From: Candidatus Poribacteria bacterium
GTDB taxonomy: Bacteria; Poribacteria; WGA-4E; WGA-3G
Direction: 5' to 3'
Assembly: GCA_022827185.1 (NCBI GenBank)
Contig: JAJDTM010000012.1
Coordinates: 1-38,561, forward strand
Length of the DNA: 38,561 bases
Positions within the stretch are counted from its first letter, which is position 1; every line of letters starts with the position of its first letter. Shown piece after piece: positions 15,456-23,482 of the stretch. The notes under the pieces are model-generated. The model made no database searches and was not told the DNA's origin. It worked only from the letters and a program-made list of their open reading frames with translations. The position numbers were made by a program, and so were the translations under genes.

Positions 15456-16568
15456 ATGGCAGAGTGTATGGTCATTGCGACGAAAGGCAGAGGACGTAGC
15501 ACAGGCCGCGGGACGTTTATCTCCCTGCTACATCAACCGAGGAGTGCTCTTGAAAGTGTGGCAATAGGTAACAGTATTCTCAGGATAGATAACACGCGCA
15601 TAATGGAAGATACGCCAATTGGCGGCGATGAACTCAAAATAGGCGATGAAACTGTTGGACATCTACTTGACTGCCCGCTACCCGTAGGCGAGGCGTGGGC
15701 AGCATCTCGTGTAAAAGCGATGGAGTTAATCCAGTCAGCACACCGTTTAGCAGGCGGAGAGTTGTGGTTACCAACCCAGACGGCACCGATAGAAATTCCT
15801 ATCTGCCGCGTTGAGGACATCGCAACTATCGGCATGTCACACTTGGATGTTTTTGGTGGGAATGGACGGGGTGCGTTTGATATGGGAACTGGGTGTACCG
15901 ACAGCGATGACTATCCATGTCTATGGAAAGTGAAATCTCCTTTACAGCGGGCAATGCTTGTACAACCTGATACACACGGTATACTCCGTCCTGACGGGAG
16001 ACCGAAATTGCAGCAGCTGCTTGAACGAAATAGCCGCGCGCATTACAATTTGGGTTTGCGCTTTAATGCGAATTCTATCGTTGCCCTCTTCACAGAAAGC
16101 CCTACGTTGGGAGTGAGTTTAATCAAGAATGTCGCTTTTAAGAATTCGAGTTATGAAATTCCGTGGACACTATGGTGCAACACAACGTTGGGACTGTTTT
16201 GCCATTGGGGACATAGCAGTAAACAGCAGCCCGGACGAGGTATGTTATCGCAGTTAACACTATACACCTTGCCTACATTAGATGTCCGGAGCCTCTCTGC
16301 GAATGCGTTAGCGGATGCCGATCAGATTTTTGATACGATGAAACATAAGCGGATGTTGCCGTTTAATGAGTCTGACCGGGATCCGGTGCGTCATGAGTTG
16401 GATCGGTGGTTTCTGAAAGCAGTTTTGGGCATTATGTCTGAAGATGTACATGTAGCGGTGCATCGTCTCCGTGAAAAACTCTGCGCGGAGCCGAGCATTC
16501 ACGGCGGTAAAAAGTCTCGGTGTGATTTAGGGGCGGAGGCACGGAAATTCGGTTGGGATTTGGTTTGA
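15456..16568 (+). CDS. Type IIG-like restriction-modification protein, C-terminal part (broken off by TAA)
   Basis: 370 residues from the first ATG; the open frame really starts at 15423, right after the TAA, in the same frame as the upstream gene. The first residues (SDTGMAECMVIATKG) are the usual continuation of a methyltransferase fold after its last strand (compare F-S-x-D-T-G-M-A-E in single-chain methylases). The rest would carry target recognition and a C-terminal region (IPWTLWCNTTLGLFCHWGHS). No SD precedes the ATG at 15456, so independent translation is doubtful. Best read as the 3' half of one disrupted gene. No separate HsdS or HsdR gene is nearby. Confidence 0.7.
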   Translation: MAECMVIATKGRGRSTGRGTFISLLHQPRSALESVAIGNSILRIDNTRIMEDTPIGGDELKIGDETVGHLLDCPLPVGEAWAASRVKAMELIQSAHRLAGGELWLPTQTAPIEIPICRVEDIATIGMSHLDVFGGNGRGAFDMGTGCTDSDDYPCLWKVKSPLQRAMLVQPDTHGILRPDGRPKLQQLLERNSRAHYNLGLRFNANSIVALFTESPTLGVSLIKNVAFKNSSYEIPWTLWCNTTLGLFCHWGHSSKQQPGRGMLSQLTLYTLPTLDVRSLSANALADADQIFDTMKHKRMLPFNESDRDPVRHELDRWFLKAVLGIMSEDVHVAVHRLREKLCAEPSIHGGKKSRCDLGAEARKFGWDLV

Positions 16569-16617
16569 GATGTGTTAAAATGTTGGTATGAATCCTGGGG
16601 AAAAAGAGGTATAAAGT

Positions 16618-19600
16618 ATGAGAAACGAATTTAACAAAAAACAAGACTTATCGCAGCCCTCTGTGAGACTTCAAAATCGTAGTCTTGAATTATCACCACG
16701 GCAATCTGAAATTTACCGGAACCTACAAGCTATCGGTCCCGAAATAGCTGCTTTTTATCGCTCTGGCGTAAAGATACTACAAGACGATGACTTGGAAACT
16801 TCTTCCTATCTCTTAGCACATATTGCTCGGGAAATTGAGGGTGGTTTAAGAAATATCTTATCAGAAGAAAAAAAAGAGGAACTGGAATTTGTCATTAGAA
16901 CCCCCGATGGTAATAAGTCTACTTACGAAAAAGCAAAAGAAGGCAGTTTTAAGTTTGCCACTAGTGTTCCGGGCACAGTCGAAATAGCTTACAACCGAAT
17001 AGGGAAACATAAAACTTCTATTCTGCAGTCCTTAGGCATTGACGATCCTTCTCCACTTGCTGAAAGATGGATAAGTGTTGCTAAACGTTTTGCTGCGTTT
17101 GCCCATCGTCACGGTGCCTGGAAACCTCCCCGACGCAGAGAAGCGTTTGTTCCGCTTTGGCATGAGTTTGAGGATGTCTTGGAGGACTTGGTTGGCAACC
17201 ATTTCAATCTCCTCAATAGAATAGATCACATACTTAAACGCGAACAGCCAACAGAGAAAATAATACAGACTTTATCTAACCTTCTGAAATCCGAAGTTAG
17301 ATATGCCTATTTTTTTCAAAAACTGGAATCTCCTGCATGGTTAGAACCGCTAAAAGATGCGGGTTGGTTCGATCCATATAATCAACCAATCTCTCAGAAA
17401 ATGCCGGATCAGCCCGTCCATTTTTGGCATGCTTTGGGGTACGTGGAGAGGGTTGCTAATCACACTAAGATGGTCCCTTGTGAGGAAACTTTCAGTGTCC
17501 TTGCTGATATTGTTAATACTATAGTTAATTACACCAATGACGCTGCGGCAAGTATAGCAAGCGATCACACAAATTCGCAAGTCATCAAAATTATTTGTGC
17601 CCTTCCCATAGAGAAAATAGAATATCAGCACCTAACGTTCGTTAGTGTTGCACTGAAATCCAGAGTAGGAGCCACATTAGTGGATCCTACAATCGGTGAA
17701 ACAGTTTTACCGAAGTTTCTTGACGGAGGTGCCAAAGAACTAACCCTTACGCTGCTTGAAGATATGCTTGATGCCGAAGTCATCCATGGTGACATAAGAT
17801 CTGTTATGGAGGAGCATTGGCTATGGAACGCCCTTCAGAAACACGAGCAAGGTATCGCAGAATTATGTGGAATCGAAACTGTGCAGATTGCATGTGCGCG
17901 GATCCAGGCACTTATTGATGAAGGAGCGTATTCATTTAATATTATATCCAAGATTGACAGTACTCCTTCCGATTATCCTCTCCGACACTATGCTGAATTG
18001 TTGGTTGGTTTTACATCTGGTATGTTACGATCTGTTGAATTTGATAATAACGTTGAAGAAATGGTAAAGGATTTGTTACAGGAAGGATTGGCGGTAAACT
18101 GCAATGATCCTCTGAAAAAGGAAGCGCTGACTATTTTTGGTCGGATTGCTCTCACCGCTGTCATACATCATTACGAAAATTTGAAACAGCTGTTTTGGGA
18201 ATGGCAGGGAAACCCACTTGACAGTATTGGACTGAAGCCTGAACTGTATCAGTTGATCAAAACCAACTGTACTAAGTTTAAAGAATCCGAGATTGATAGG
18301 ATATTACATTGGATCGAATCTGCGCGATACAAAGTTTCCTCCGAGGGGGTTGTCGCTTATAGAAAGCGAGAGTGGTTATCTTCGCTCATGGAGACAGACA
18401 ACGAAAAAATTGTCTCTGCCTATCAGAAGTATGAGCAGATAAACCCAGCGAAACTTGAAAATCCGGGGTCTCTTTTCAATATTGAAATTTGGGCAGGAAG
18501 CTCGAGTCCACTAACTGTTGAAGAACTGTCTGCCATGTCAAATACGCAAATTGCTGAGTACCTTGCTGAGTTTAAAGAACAAGAGGTGATAGTCAGAAGA
18601 TCGGATCCAACTGAAGAAGGATTAGCAAGTACACTGAAAGAATGTGTTGGGACAAATCCACAACGGTTTACGGATGATTTACAATCCTTCCAAGGGGTCA
18701 AGAATTTTTATCAACATTCGTTATTATACGGATTTCTAGAGGCATGGCGGGATAAAAAGGAATTTGATTGGACAGCGTTGCTAAAATTTATCCATCAAAT
18801 CCTTTCCTCTGAACGGTTTTGGGATGAACAACACGAAACCGGTTTAAATTATAGGGATTGGGTTCTATCTGTCGTAGCTGATTTGGTGACAGATGGAACC
18901 AAGAATGATAAATATGCATTTGATGTCCAACTCTTACCTCTTGCCGAGGAAATCCTTTTAATACTTGTAGAAAAGGTTGAATCGGAAGGTCCTGTTATTG
19001 CAACCAGAGATGGTATACAGACTGTAGACTTGCCTCTCACTTTTGCAAGTTCAGTCAAGGGTAAGACATTTACAGCGATGATAGATTATGCTTTACGGTT
19101 TGCTCGTATTAACAATATTAAACAAGGTAGTCGTTGGCCTCTATCTATTAAAAAAGATTTCACCAATAGATTGGACAGAAACATTGAGTCTTCTATTGAG
19201 TTTTCTTTTGCCCTTGGTGCTTATTTACCAAATCTCCTATATCTTGATAAGGAATGGGTTATTAGCAACATAGACAACATTTTCCCTCAACAAGCCGAAG
19301 GTTATTGGCAAGCAGCTTTTTCTGGATATGTATTTTATTCCGATATTCGCGAAGAGTTACATTATCTGCTTAAGGCACATGGACACTATCACAAAGGACT
19401 AAACGCCAATTTTACTAATGCGGAAGTACAAAAAAGGCTTGTTGAACATATCTGTACAGGTTGGATAGAGGGCAGTGAAACTTTAAACGACAAAAATAGT
19501 CTCATTTATCAGTTGATGAACAGTGACAACCCAAATCTTCTTTCACATTTAGTCCGTTTCTTCTGGCGACAAAGAGATAATCTCTCCGCAAAAACGAAAG

Positions 19601-20022
19601 CGAAGGTTGTTCCAGCATGGCGTGCCTTGTTTGGGGTGCTTTCCCAAAAGATTGATGTGCTGGAATACCAGGAAGTTTTATCTCGTTTATCTGGATGGGT
19701 CGCACTCGTTGATAAAATAGATGGTGAAGTCCTGAAATGGGTAAAAATGTCTACGCAGTACATCAGAGGACTTACCGATTCTGCATTTTTCGTTGAGGAA
19801 CTGCTACCACATGCCACCAAAACTCCAGCAGAAGTGGGAGACATTTATCTGGGAATGCTCACGCATAATGTCTATCCGTATCACGATCAGGAACATATCC
19901 AAGGAATTGTCCGTGTGCTGTATAACACCGGACACAAAGAGGTTGCTGACCGGATTTGCAATCTGTACGGCGCCGCCGGGTTTGACTTCTTAAGGTCTCT
20001 TTATGATGAAAATCAGAATTGA
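16618..20022 (+). CDS. Large (1134-residue) alpha-helical protein, possible N-terminal HEPN domain, unknown function
   Basis: The ATG at 16618 has AGAGGT 8 bases upstream. The protein is predicted by eye to be almost entirely helical, with no signal peptide, ATPase motif or membrane segment. The N-terminal about 200 residues contain a helix SSYLLAHIAREIEGGLRNIL (62-81) and RFAAFAHRHGAW (157-168), in which R157-x5-H163 fits the HEPN RNase motif R-x(4-6)-H. The remainder looks like HEAT/TPR-type helical repeats. It sits between the restriction-modification gene and a PIN nuclease and looks AT-richer than the flanking housekeeping genes, both signs of a transferred accessory island. The HEPN reading is inference. 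Confidence 0.8.
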   Translation: MRNEFNKKQDLSQPSVRLQNRSLELSPRQSEIYRNLQAIGPEIAAFYRSGVKILQDDDLETSSYLLAHIAREIEGGLRNILSEEKKEELEFVIRTPDGNKSTYEKAKEGSFKFATSVPGTVEIAYNRIGKHKTSILQSLGIDDPSPLAERWISVAKRFAAFAHRHGAWKPPRRREAFVPLWHEFEDVLEDLVGNHFNLLNRIDHILKREQPTEKIIQTLSNLLKSEVRYAYFFQKLESPAWLEPLKDAGWFDPYNQPISQKMPDQPVHFWHALGYVERVANHTKMVPCEETFSVLADIVNTIVNYTNDAAASIASDHTNSQVIKIICALPIEKIEYQHLTFVSVALKSRVGATLVDPTIGETVLPKFLDGGAKELTLTLLEDMLDAEVIHGDIRSVMEEHWLWNALQKHEQGIAELCGIETVQIACARIQALIDEGAYSFNIISKIDSTPSDYPLRHYAELLVGFTSGMLRSVEFDNNVEEMVKDLLQEGLAVNCNDPLKKEALTIFGRIALTAVIHHYENLKQLFWEWQGNPLDSIGLKPELYQLIKTNCTKFKESEIDRILHWIESARYKVSSEGVVAYRKREWLSSLMETDNEKIVSAYQKYEQINPAKLENPGSLFNIEIWAGSSSPLTVEELSAMSNTQIAEYLAEFKEQEVIVRRSDPTEEGLASTLKECVGTNPQRFTDDLQSFQGVKNFYQHSLLYGFLEAWRDKKEFDWTALLKFIHQILSSERFWDEQHETGLNYRDWVLSVVADLVTDGTKNDKYAFDVQLLPLAEEILLILVEKVESEGPVIATRDGIQTVDLPLTFASSVKGKTFTAMIDYALRFARINNIKQGSRWPLSIKKDFTNRLDRNIESSIEFSFALGAYLPNLLYLDKEWVISNIDNIFPQQAEGYWQAAFSGYVFYSDIREELHYLLKAHGHYHKGLNANFTNAEVQKRLVEHICTGWIEGSETLNDKNSLIYQLMNSDNPNLLSHLVRFFWRQRDNLSAKTKAKVVPAWRALFGVLSQKIDVLEYQEVLSRLSGWVALVDKIDGEVLKWVKMSTQYIRGLTDSAFFVEELLPHATKTPAEVGDIYLGMLTHNVYPYHDQEHIQGIVRVLYNTGHKEVADRICNLYGAAGFDFLRSLYDENQN

Positions 20023-20042
20023 GATGATGAGGAGCAGCCTGC

Positions 20043-20534
20043 GTGAATTATTTCTGGTTAGATGCAAGTGCAGTGGTTAAGCGGTACGTTACCGAACCAA
20101 ACGGAACGCCCGAAATGTGGTATTTTTTTGATAAAGTGCCCCCAGGGCGAATGATGCTTTGCGGGCCTGTCTCTGTTGGTGAGGTTATATTCATCCTTGG
20201 ACGCCGCATAAAGGACAAACAACGTTTCGATCAACAAAAACAACTGTTTGAGACTGAAGTCAGTCAGCACCCTCAAGTAGCGAAAGTATATCCAACTAAC
20301 ACTCAGATGGACGACTCATTGCAATTCATTGAGGTTTACTCTATCAATACTGCGGATGCTATCATTCTGCAATGTGCATTGGATAAGGCAAACGAACTGA
20401 GAATGGATGGACATGACTTAATCCTGGTGAGTAGTGATAAAGGTTTTCTAAAAGCAGCAAGAAGTGAAGGGTTACGGACATTCGATCCCGAAAATAATGC
20501 TCGGGCTTATCTGGATGGCTTAATCAATACTTGA
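20043..20534 (+). CDS. PIN-domain ribonuclease (VapC-like toxin)
   Basis: 163 residues. The start is GTG at 20043, with GAGGAG about 8 bases upstream; 20 bases after the large protein. All four PIN acidic residues are placed as expected: D7 (WLDASAVVKRYV), E47 (VSVGEVIF), D105 (INTADAIILQCA) and D132 (LVSSDKGFLKAA). PIN proteins are Mg-dependent RNases and most are toxins of type II toxin-antitoxin pairs. The likely antitoxin is the 105-residue protein downstream. The position after a putative HEPN protein suggests two RNase-type effectors in one operon. Confidence 0.88.
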   Translation: MNYFWLDASAVVKRYVTEPNGTPEMWYFFDKVPPGRMMLCGPVSVGEVIFILGRRIKDKQRFDQQKQLFETEVSQHPQVAKVYPTNTQMDDSLQFIEVYSINTADAIILQCALDKANELRMDGHDLILVSSDKGFLKAARSEGLRTFDPENNARAYLDGLINT

Positions 20535-20620
20535 TAGTTTAGCACGGATTAGTAGTAGGTGCCAATGCTGTTATTTTGATATCGTGAACCTATTTTTTCA
20601 CTTCTTTAGGAAAAGGAATT

Positions 20621-20938
20621 ATGATACCCCCTATCACGAAACTGCTCATAAAAATTGAACAACTTGAATGGGATTTAGCAGAAGTGAAAAAGGAGTTAGA
20701 AACACTTCAAGCACCCTTCATGAAGTCACTCACACCAGAAGAACGCTTGGCTGCCTATTCTGCTCGAACACGAGCACAGAATGAGAGACGGCGTTCATCG
20801 CGCAGAAAACGTGATCCCGAAGCTCAAACCCTCACGGCTGAGGAACTTCAGCAGCTTTCGCTGGAGGAAGGCATAAACCCCGAGGACAATCTTTTTAGTA
20901 GTGCCATCATTGAAGAACGGGAGAAGCGAAGAGAGTGA
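20621..20938 (+). CDS. Antitoxin-like small protein
   Basis: 105 residues. AAAAGGAATT precedes the ATG. The N-terminus is a coiled coil (IKIEQLEWDLAEVKKELETL), the middle is strongly basic (RTRAQNERRRSSRRKR) and the C-terminus is acidic (LSLEEGINPEDNLFSSAIIEER). Its stop overlaps a GTG as GTGA, and that GTG opens a truncated copy of the PIN gene (20935-20997). This is the usual antitoxin-toxin arrangement, so it is probably the antitoxin of a PIN toxin of this family. It may now neutralise the intact PIN protein encoded upstream. Confidence 0.7.
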   Translation: MIPPITKLLIKIEQLEWDLAEVKKELETLQAPFMKSLTPEERLAAYSARTRAQNERRRSSRRKRDPEAQTLTAEELQQLSLEEGINPEDNLFSSAIIEEREKRRE

Positions 20939-20997
20939 ATTTTTTCTGGTTAAATGCAAGTGAAAACCAGATTTTCTTTTGCCAGCGGGGGATCTAA
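20935..20997 (+). pseudogene. Truncated 5' end of a second PIN toxin gene
   Basis: The GTG at 20935 overlaps the antitoxin-like stop (GTGA). The first codons give NFFWLNAS, against NYFWLDAS in the intact PIN gene at 20043, with matching DNA (gtgaatt-tttctggtta-atgcaagtg). After the ninth codon the similarity ends and a stop follows at codon 21. Only the 5' edge of the toxin remains; the deletion endpoint is about 20964. Confidence 0.7.
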
Positions 20998-21002
20998 GCC
21001 TA

Positions 21003-21929
21003 TTAACGCCGCATGTTTACGAGATAAATCCCGCCTGCCACGAGAAGAGCACCGATAAGTAGACTCAGGGTGAGTTCGTCCCCTAAGACCAGATAGCTGA
21101 ACACAACACCCGAAAGCGGTGTCGCGAAGAAAAGCACGACCAGTTTACTCGCACTATATCTCTCAAGTATTGCAGTCCACGCTAAGAAACAGTAACCCGC
21201 GATAACACCCCCTTGATAAAGAAGCGCGATAGCACTTGAAAGTGTCAGCTGCATCGGTGCACCGCGCTCCAATAGCAGATTCATTGCAGCATAACACGGT
21301 AGACTCAAACTTAAATACCAGACCAAGAGTCGGTACGGGTGAATGGCTTGAACGAGTAGTTTTGTCACGACGACGCGTAGCCCTAAGAAACAGCCGCTGA
21401 TGAGGACAAGGACATCGCCAAGGATACTCGTTTCACCTTCACCGAGGTTCGGGGCAACGGTTATGAAAACGCCACTGAAGGCGACGATAATCCCCAATGT
21501 CTTCGGAACCGAGAGGCGTTCGCCGGGGATCCAGAAATGCGCGAAGAGTGCCGTGAAAAAAGGATAGACATTAATAAAAATAGTGGAGCGGGATGCTGTT
21601 GTGAGTTCGGTGCCGGTGTTCAAACAGATAATTTGAAGTATGAAAATCGTTGTCAGCAGCACCAATCGCGCAAATTCACCGCGGCGTAAACCGAGTGAGA
21701 CACGGCGAAAGAGCGACCAACCGCCAACGACAACAAGACCTATCACAAAGCGGAAGAACGCCAACGCCATCGGTGGGAAGTCTTGCAAACCGACTTTTAT
21801 TGAAGGCGAATTCCCACCCCAGAGAAATGCGAGGAGTAAACTGAGGGCAATGATTTTCCCGTGCGGCTCCTCGCTGATAACATTGGGTCTGGGCGGTGTC
21901 CCGATAGGCTCGTTTCTGTTTGAAGGCAA
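21003..21929 (-). CDS. EamA/DMT-family transporter
   Basis: 308 residues, about ten hydrophobic helices in two five-helix repeats, typical of the drug/metabolite transporter superfamily (inner membrane). FLWGGNSPSIKVGL in helix 1 and the repeated pattern FFRFVIGLVVV are characteristic. The start is TTG at 21929 with CGAGGAT upstream; no ATG or GTG is better placed. Monocistronic. The substrate cannot be predicted. The stop is only about 5 bases from the PIN relic on the other strand, so the gene marks the right edge of the island. Confidence 0.88.
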   Translation of the reverse strand: MPSNRNEPIGTPPRPNVISEEPHGKIIALSLLLAFLWGGNSPSIKVGLQDFPPMALAFFRFVIGLVVVGGWSLFRRVSLGLRRGEFARLVLLTTIFILQIICLNTGTELTTASRSTIFINVYPFFTALFAHFWIPGERLSVPKTLGIIVAFSGVFITVAPNLGEGETSILGDVLVLISGCFLGLRVVVTKLLVQAIHPYRLLVWYLSLSLPCYAAMNLLLERGAPMQLTLSSAIALLYQGGVIAGYCFLAWTAILERYSASKLVVLFFATPLSGVVFSYLVLGDELTLSLLIGALLVAGGIYLVNMRR

Positions 21930-21961
21930 CTGTTATCCTCGGTGGCAGTTATTGTTCTCTC

Positions 21962-22048
21962 AGGACTTACACATTTTCTATGATAACTTACATATTACTG
22001 CAGGCGGGGTTTGAAACCGCGCCTGCAGTGGGAGCTGCGTAAGTCCTA
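21962..22048. mobile_element. MITE-like element, most complete copy
   Basis: Terminal inverted repeats AGGACTTACACA (21962-21973) and TGCGTAAGTCCTA (22036-22048) enclose a core palindrome ACTGCAGGC...GCCTGCAGT (21997-22029) with GGGGTTTGAAACCGC inside. About 87 bp, no coding capacity. Related copies: 6725-6815, 22896-22950, 25303-25376 and 31210-31264. It lies between the divergent-side ends of the transporter and PhyH genes. Confidence 0.7.
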
Positions 22049-22068
22049 TCTCTGAAAAAAAATTGGGA

Positions 22069-22872
22069 TCAATCGTAGGCACCGGGGCGGTGGTTACCCA
22101 TTAAACGCTGTTGACGTTCTGTCGCTTGTTCCAAGATCGCTTCATCGAACTGAAATCGGTTCAGGTAGGGTGGAAATTTCTGCGTGATCATCCGATTCGC
22201 GTAATGCACTTGCAATAGGTATCGGGTCTGCTCGCTCCGATTCGCGGTGCCTCGGTGCCAGACCTCGCTCCGGAAAATCACGACATCACCACCATTACAG
22301 AGGATACTCTGTTCCTGCGCACCTTTCCATTCCGTTTCACCATCCGGTCGTCGTCCAGAAAGGTGGCTACCCGGAACGAACTTTGTTGGACCGAGATCCT
22401 CGTAGAGATTATCGAGATAATAGTGGGCAGTTGTGATGAAGATCGGAACCTTGATGCGTGAGTCTTCCAAAATATCCGCTGGCAGTGGAATCGGCAGCCA
22501 ATCTATATGTAGGCCTTGATCGGGACGGCCCGGACCTGTTACCCAAGCCGTCATGCCGATGACGTGGCAGTCGTCACCGTGAACCGCTTCCGCTAACTCA
22601 ATGACCGGAGATTTGTCAAGGTAAGGTAGAAAGACAGGGTCGCGATTGAAGGCGTTATTGATATGTTTGTTAAGGAAACCGCTGCCGTTCTCAGGCAAAC
22701 TGTGCCGGTCAAAGCTTTCAGGGTTTGCGGTGAGTCGATCCATCGCATCGCGAAGCTCCGCGAGTTCTGCCTCGTTAATAACCTTTGGAAGATAGGCATA
22801 CCCGTCTTCTTCCATCGCCTTGACTTGGTTTTCGAGATCAGGGTAGGCTACGAGAGGTAAGGCTTGGCTCAT
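22069..22872 (-). CDS. Phytanoyl-CoA dioxygenase (PhyH) family protein
   Basis: About 267 residues from the ATG at 22872, which has AGGAG 7 bases upstream; the extension to 22899 adds a non-conserved MLYFYRRKI. A non-haem Fe(II)/2-oxoglutarate-dependent oxygenase. The iron triad is visible: HxD in GLHIDWLP (H122, D124) and the distal His of SEVWHRGTANRS (H206), with R217 (TRYLLQ) as the likely 2-oxoglutarate-binding Arg. FVPGSHLSGRRP and GDVVIF are typical of the family. PhyH paralogues are very numerous in Poribacteria-like genomes; the hydroxylated substrate is unknown. Confidence 0.9.
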   Translation of the reverse strand: MSQALPLVAYPDLENQVKAMEEDGYAYLPKVINEAELAELRDAMDRLTANPESFDRHSLPENGSGFLNKHINNAFNRDPVFLPYLDKSPVIELAEAVHGDDCHVIGMTAWVTGPGRPDQGLHIDWLPIPLPADILEDSRIKVPIFITTAHYYLDNLYEDLGPTKFVPGSHLSGRRPDGETEWKGAQEQSILCNGGDVVIFRSEVWHRGTANRSEQTRYLLQVHYANRMITQKFPPYLNRFQFDEAILEQATERQQRLMGNHRPGAYD

Positions 22873-22895
22873 GATTTTTCTCCTATAAAAATAAA

Positions 22896-22950
22896 GCACT
22901 GCAGGCGGGGTTTAAAACCCCGCCTGCGAAGCGGGCTGCGTAAGTCCTAT
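22896..22950. mobile_element. MITE-like element, half copy
   Basis: GCACTGCAGGCGGGGTTT and AAAACCCCGCCTGC form the core palindrome (22896-22927), followed by the right end TGCGTAAGTCCTAT (22937-22950). The left TAGGACTTACGCA end is missing. It lies in the 5' flank of the PhyH gene and may influence its expression. Confidence 0.6.
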
Positions 22951-23040
22951 ATAAAAAAAGTGAAAATGGTATCTCCTTCTTGTGTATTTTACAACTTTCG
23001 AGGCTTGATGTCAACTTTTTTTCCGAACAATTCGTTAACA

Positions 23041-23069
23041 AAGTGCATCCAATAGAGTGTTAGTATAGA
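23041..23069 (+). promoter_or_regulatory. AAGTGCATCC element, copy A (upstream of the IF-1 gene)
   Basis: aagtgcatccaatagagtgt followed by tagtatag, beginning 61 bases before the IF-1 start codon. The same 10-mer followed by an A-rich stretch and GTGT recurs at 25450 and 29432, each time 60-100 bases upstream of a plus-strand start with a good SD. TAGTATAG resembles a -10 box. Probably a conserved promoter or regulator site. Confidence 0.45.
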
Positions 23070-23101
23070 ACAACAATTATCATAAAAAGGAGAAAAAAGA
23101 G

Positions 23102-23380
23102 ATGAGAAATGAAAACGTAACGCCCGAAGTTCATGAATCTATTAAAAATGTTAACAATAAAGATACCGCTATCCGTGTGCTGGGGATTGTCCTGGAGTCC
23201 TTGCCGGGTAACCTGTTTCATGTCCAGTTAGAAGAGAACGACCACAAAGTTGTGGCGTATCTTGCTGGTAAACTGATGCAGCACAAAATTTGGGTACTTC
23301 CCGGTGACCAGGTTACCGTTGAGCTTTCTCCATACGACTTAACGCGTGGACGTATCGTCTGGCGGAATCCCGGTAATTAA
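23102..23380 (+). CDS. infA: Translation initiation factor IF-1 with an N-terminal extension
   Basis: 92 residues against about 72 usual. The single S1/OB domain is clear: [58 protein letters not shown]-1 binds the 30S A site during initiation. The extra 17-20 residues ([16 protein letters not shown]) precede the domain and are polar. The usual HISGKMR(K/M) is YLAGKLMQ here, so two basic or His contacts are altered. AAAAAGGAG lies upstream of the ATG. The gene stands alone next to rsgA, another 30S factor, rather than in a ribosomal-protein operon; a second canonical infA elsewhere in the genome is possible. Confidence 0.88.
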   Translation: MRNENVTPEVHESIKNVNNKDTAIRVLGIVLESLPGNLFHVQLEENDHKVVAYLAGKLMQHKIWVLPGDQVTVELSPYDLTRGRIVWRNPGN

Positions 23381-23394
23381 GTGATACCCTGAGA

Positions 23395-23440
23395 GGCGCG
23401 CGGTTTTATGAGAAGTGCTAACTGCGTCTAATCGCGCGCC
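23395..23440 (+). terminator. GC-rich hairpin after infA
   Basis: GGCGCGCG (23395-23402) and CGCGCGCC (23433-23440) pair perfectly around a 30-base loop and are followed by TTCTGTT. The T-run is weak, so this is a possible terminator or a structured leader of rsgA, whose first ATG is at 23483. Confidence 0.4.
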
Positions 23441-23482
23441 TTCTGTTATGCAGATCAATTTCAATGCCTATTTAAAAACTAC

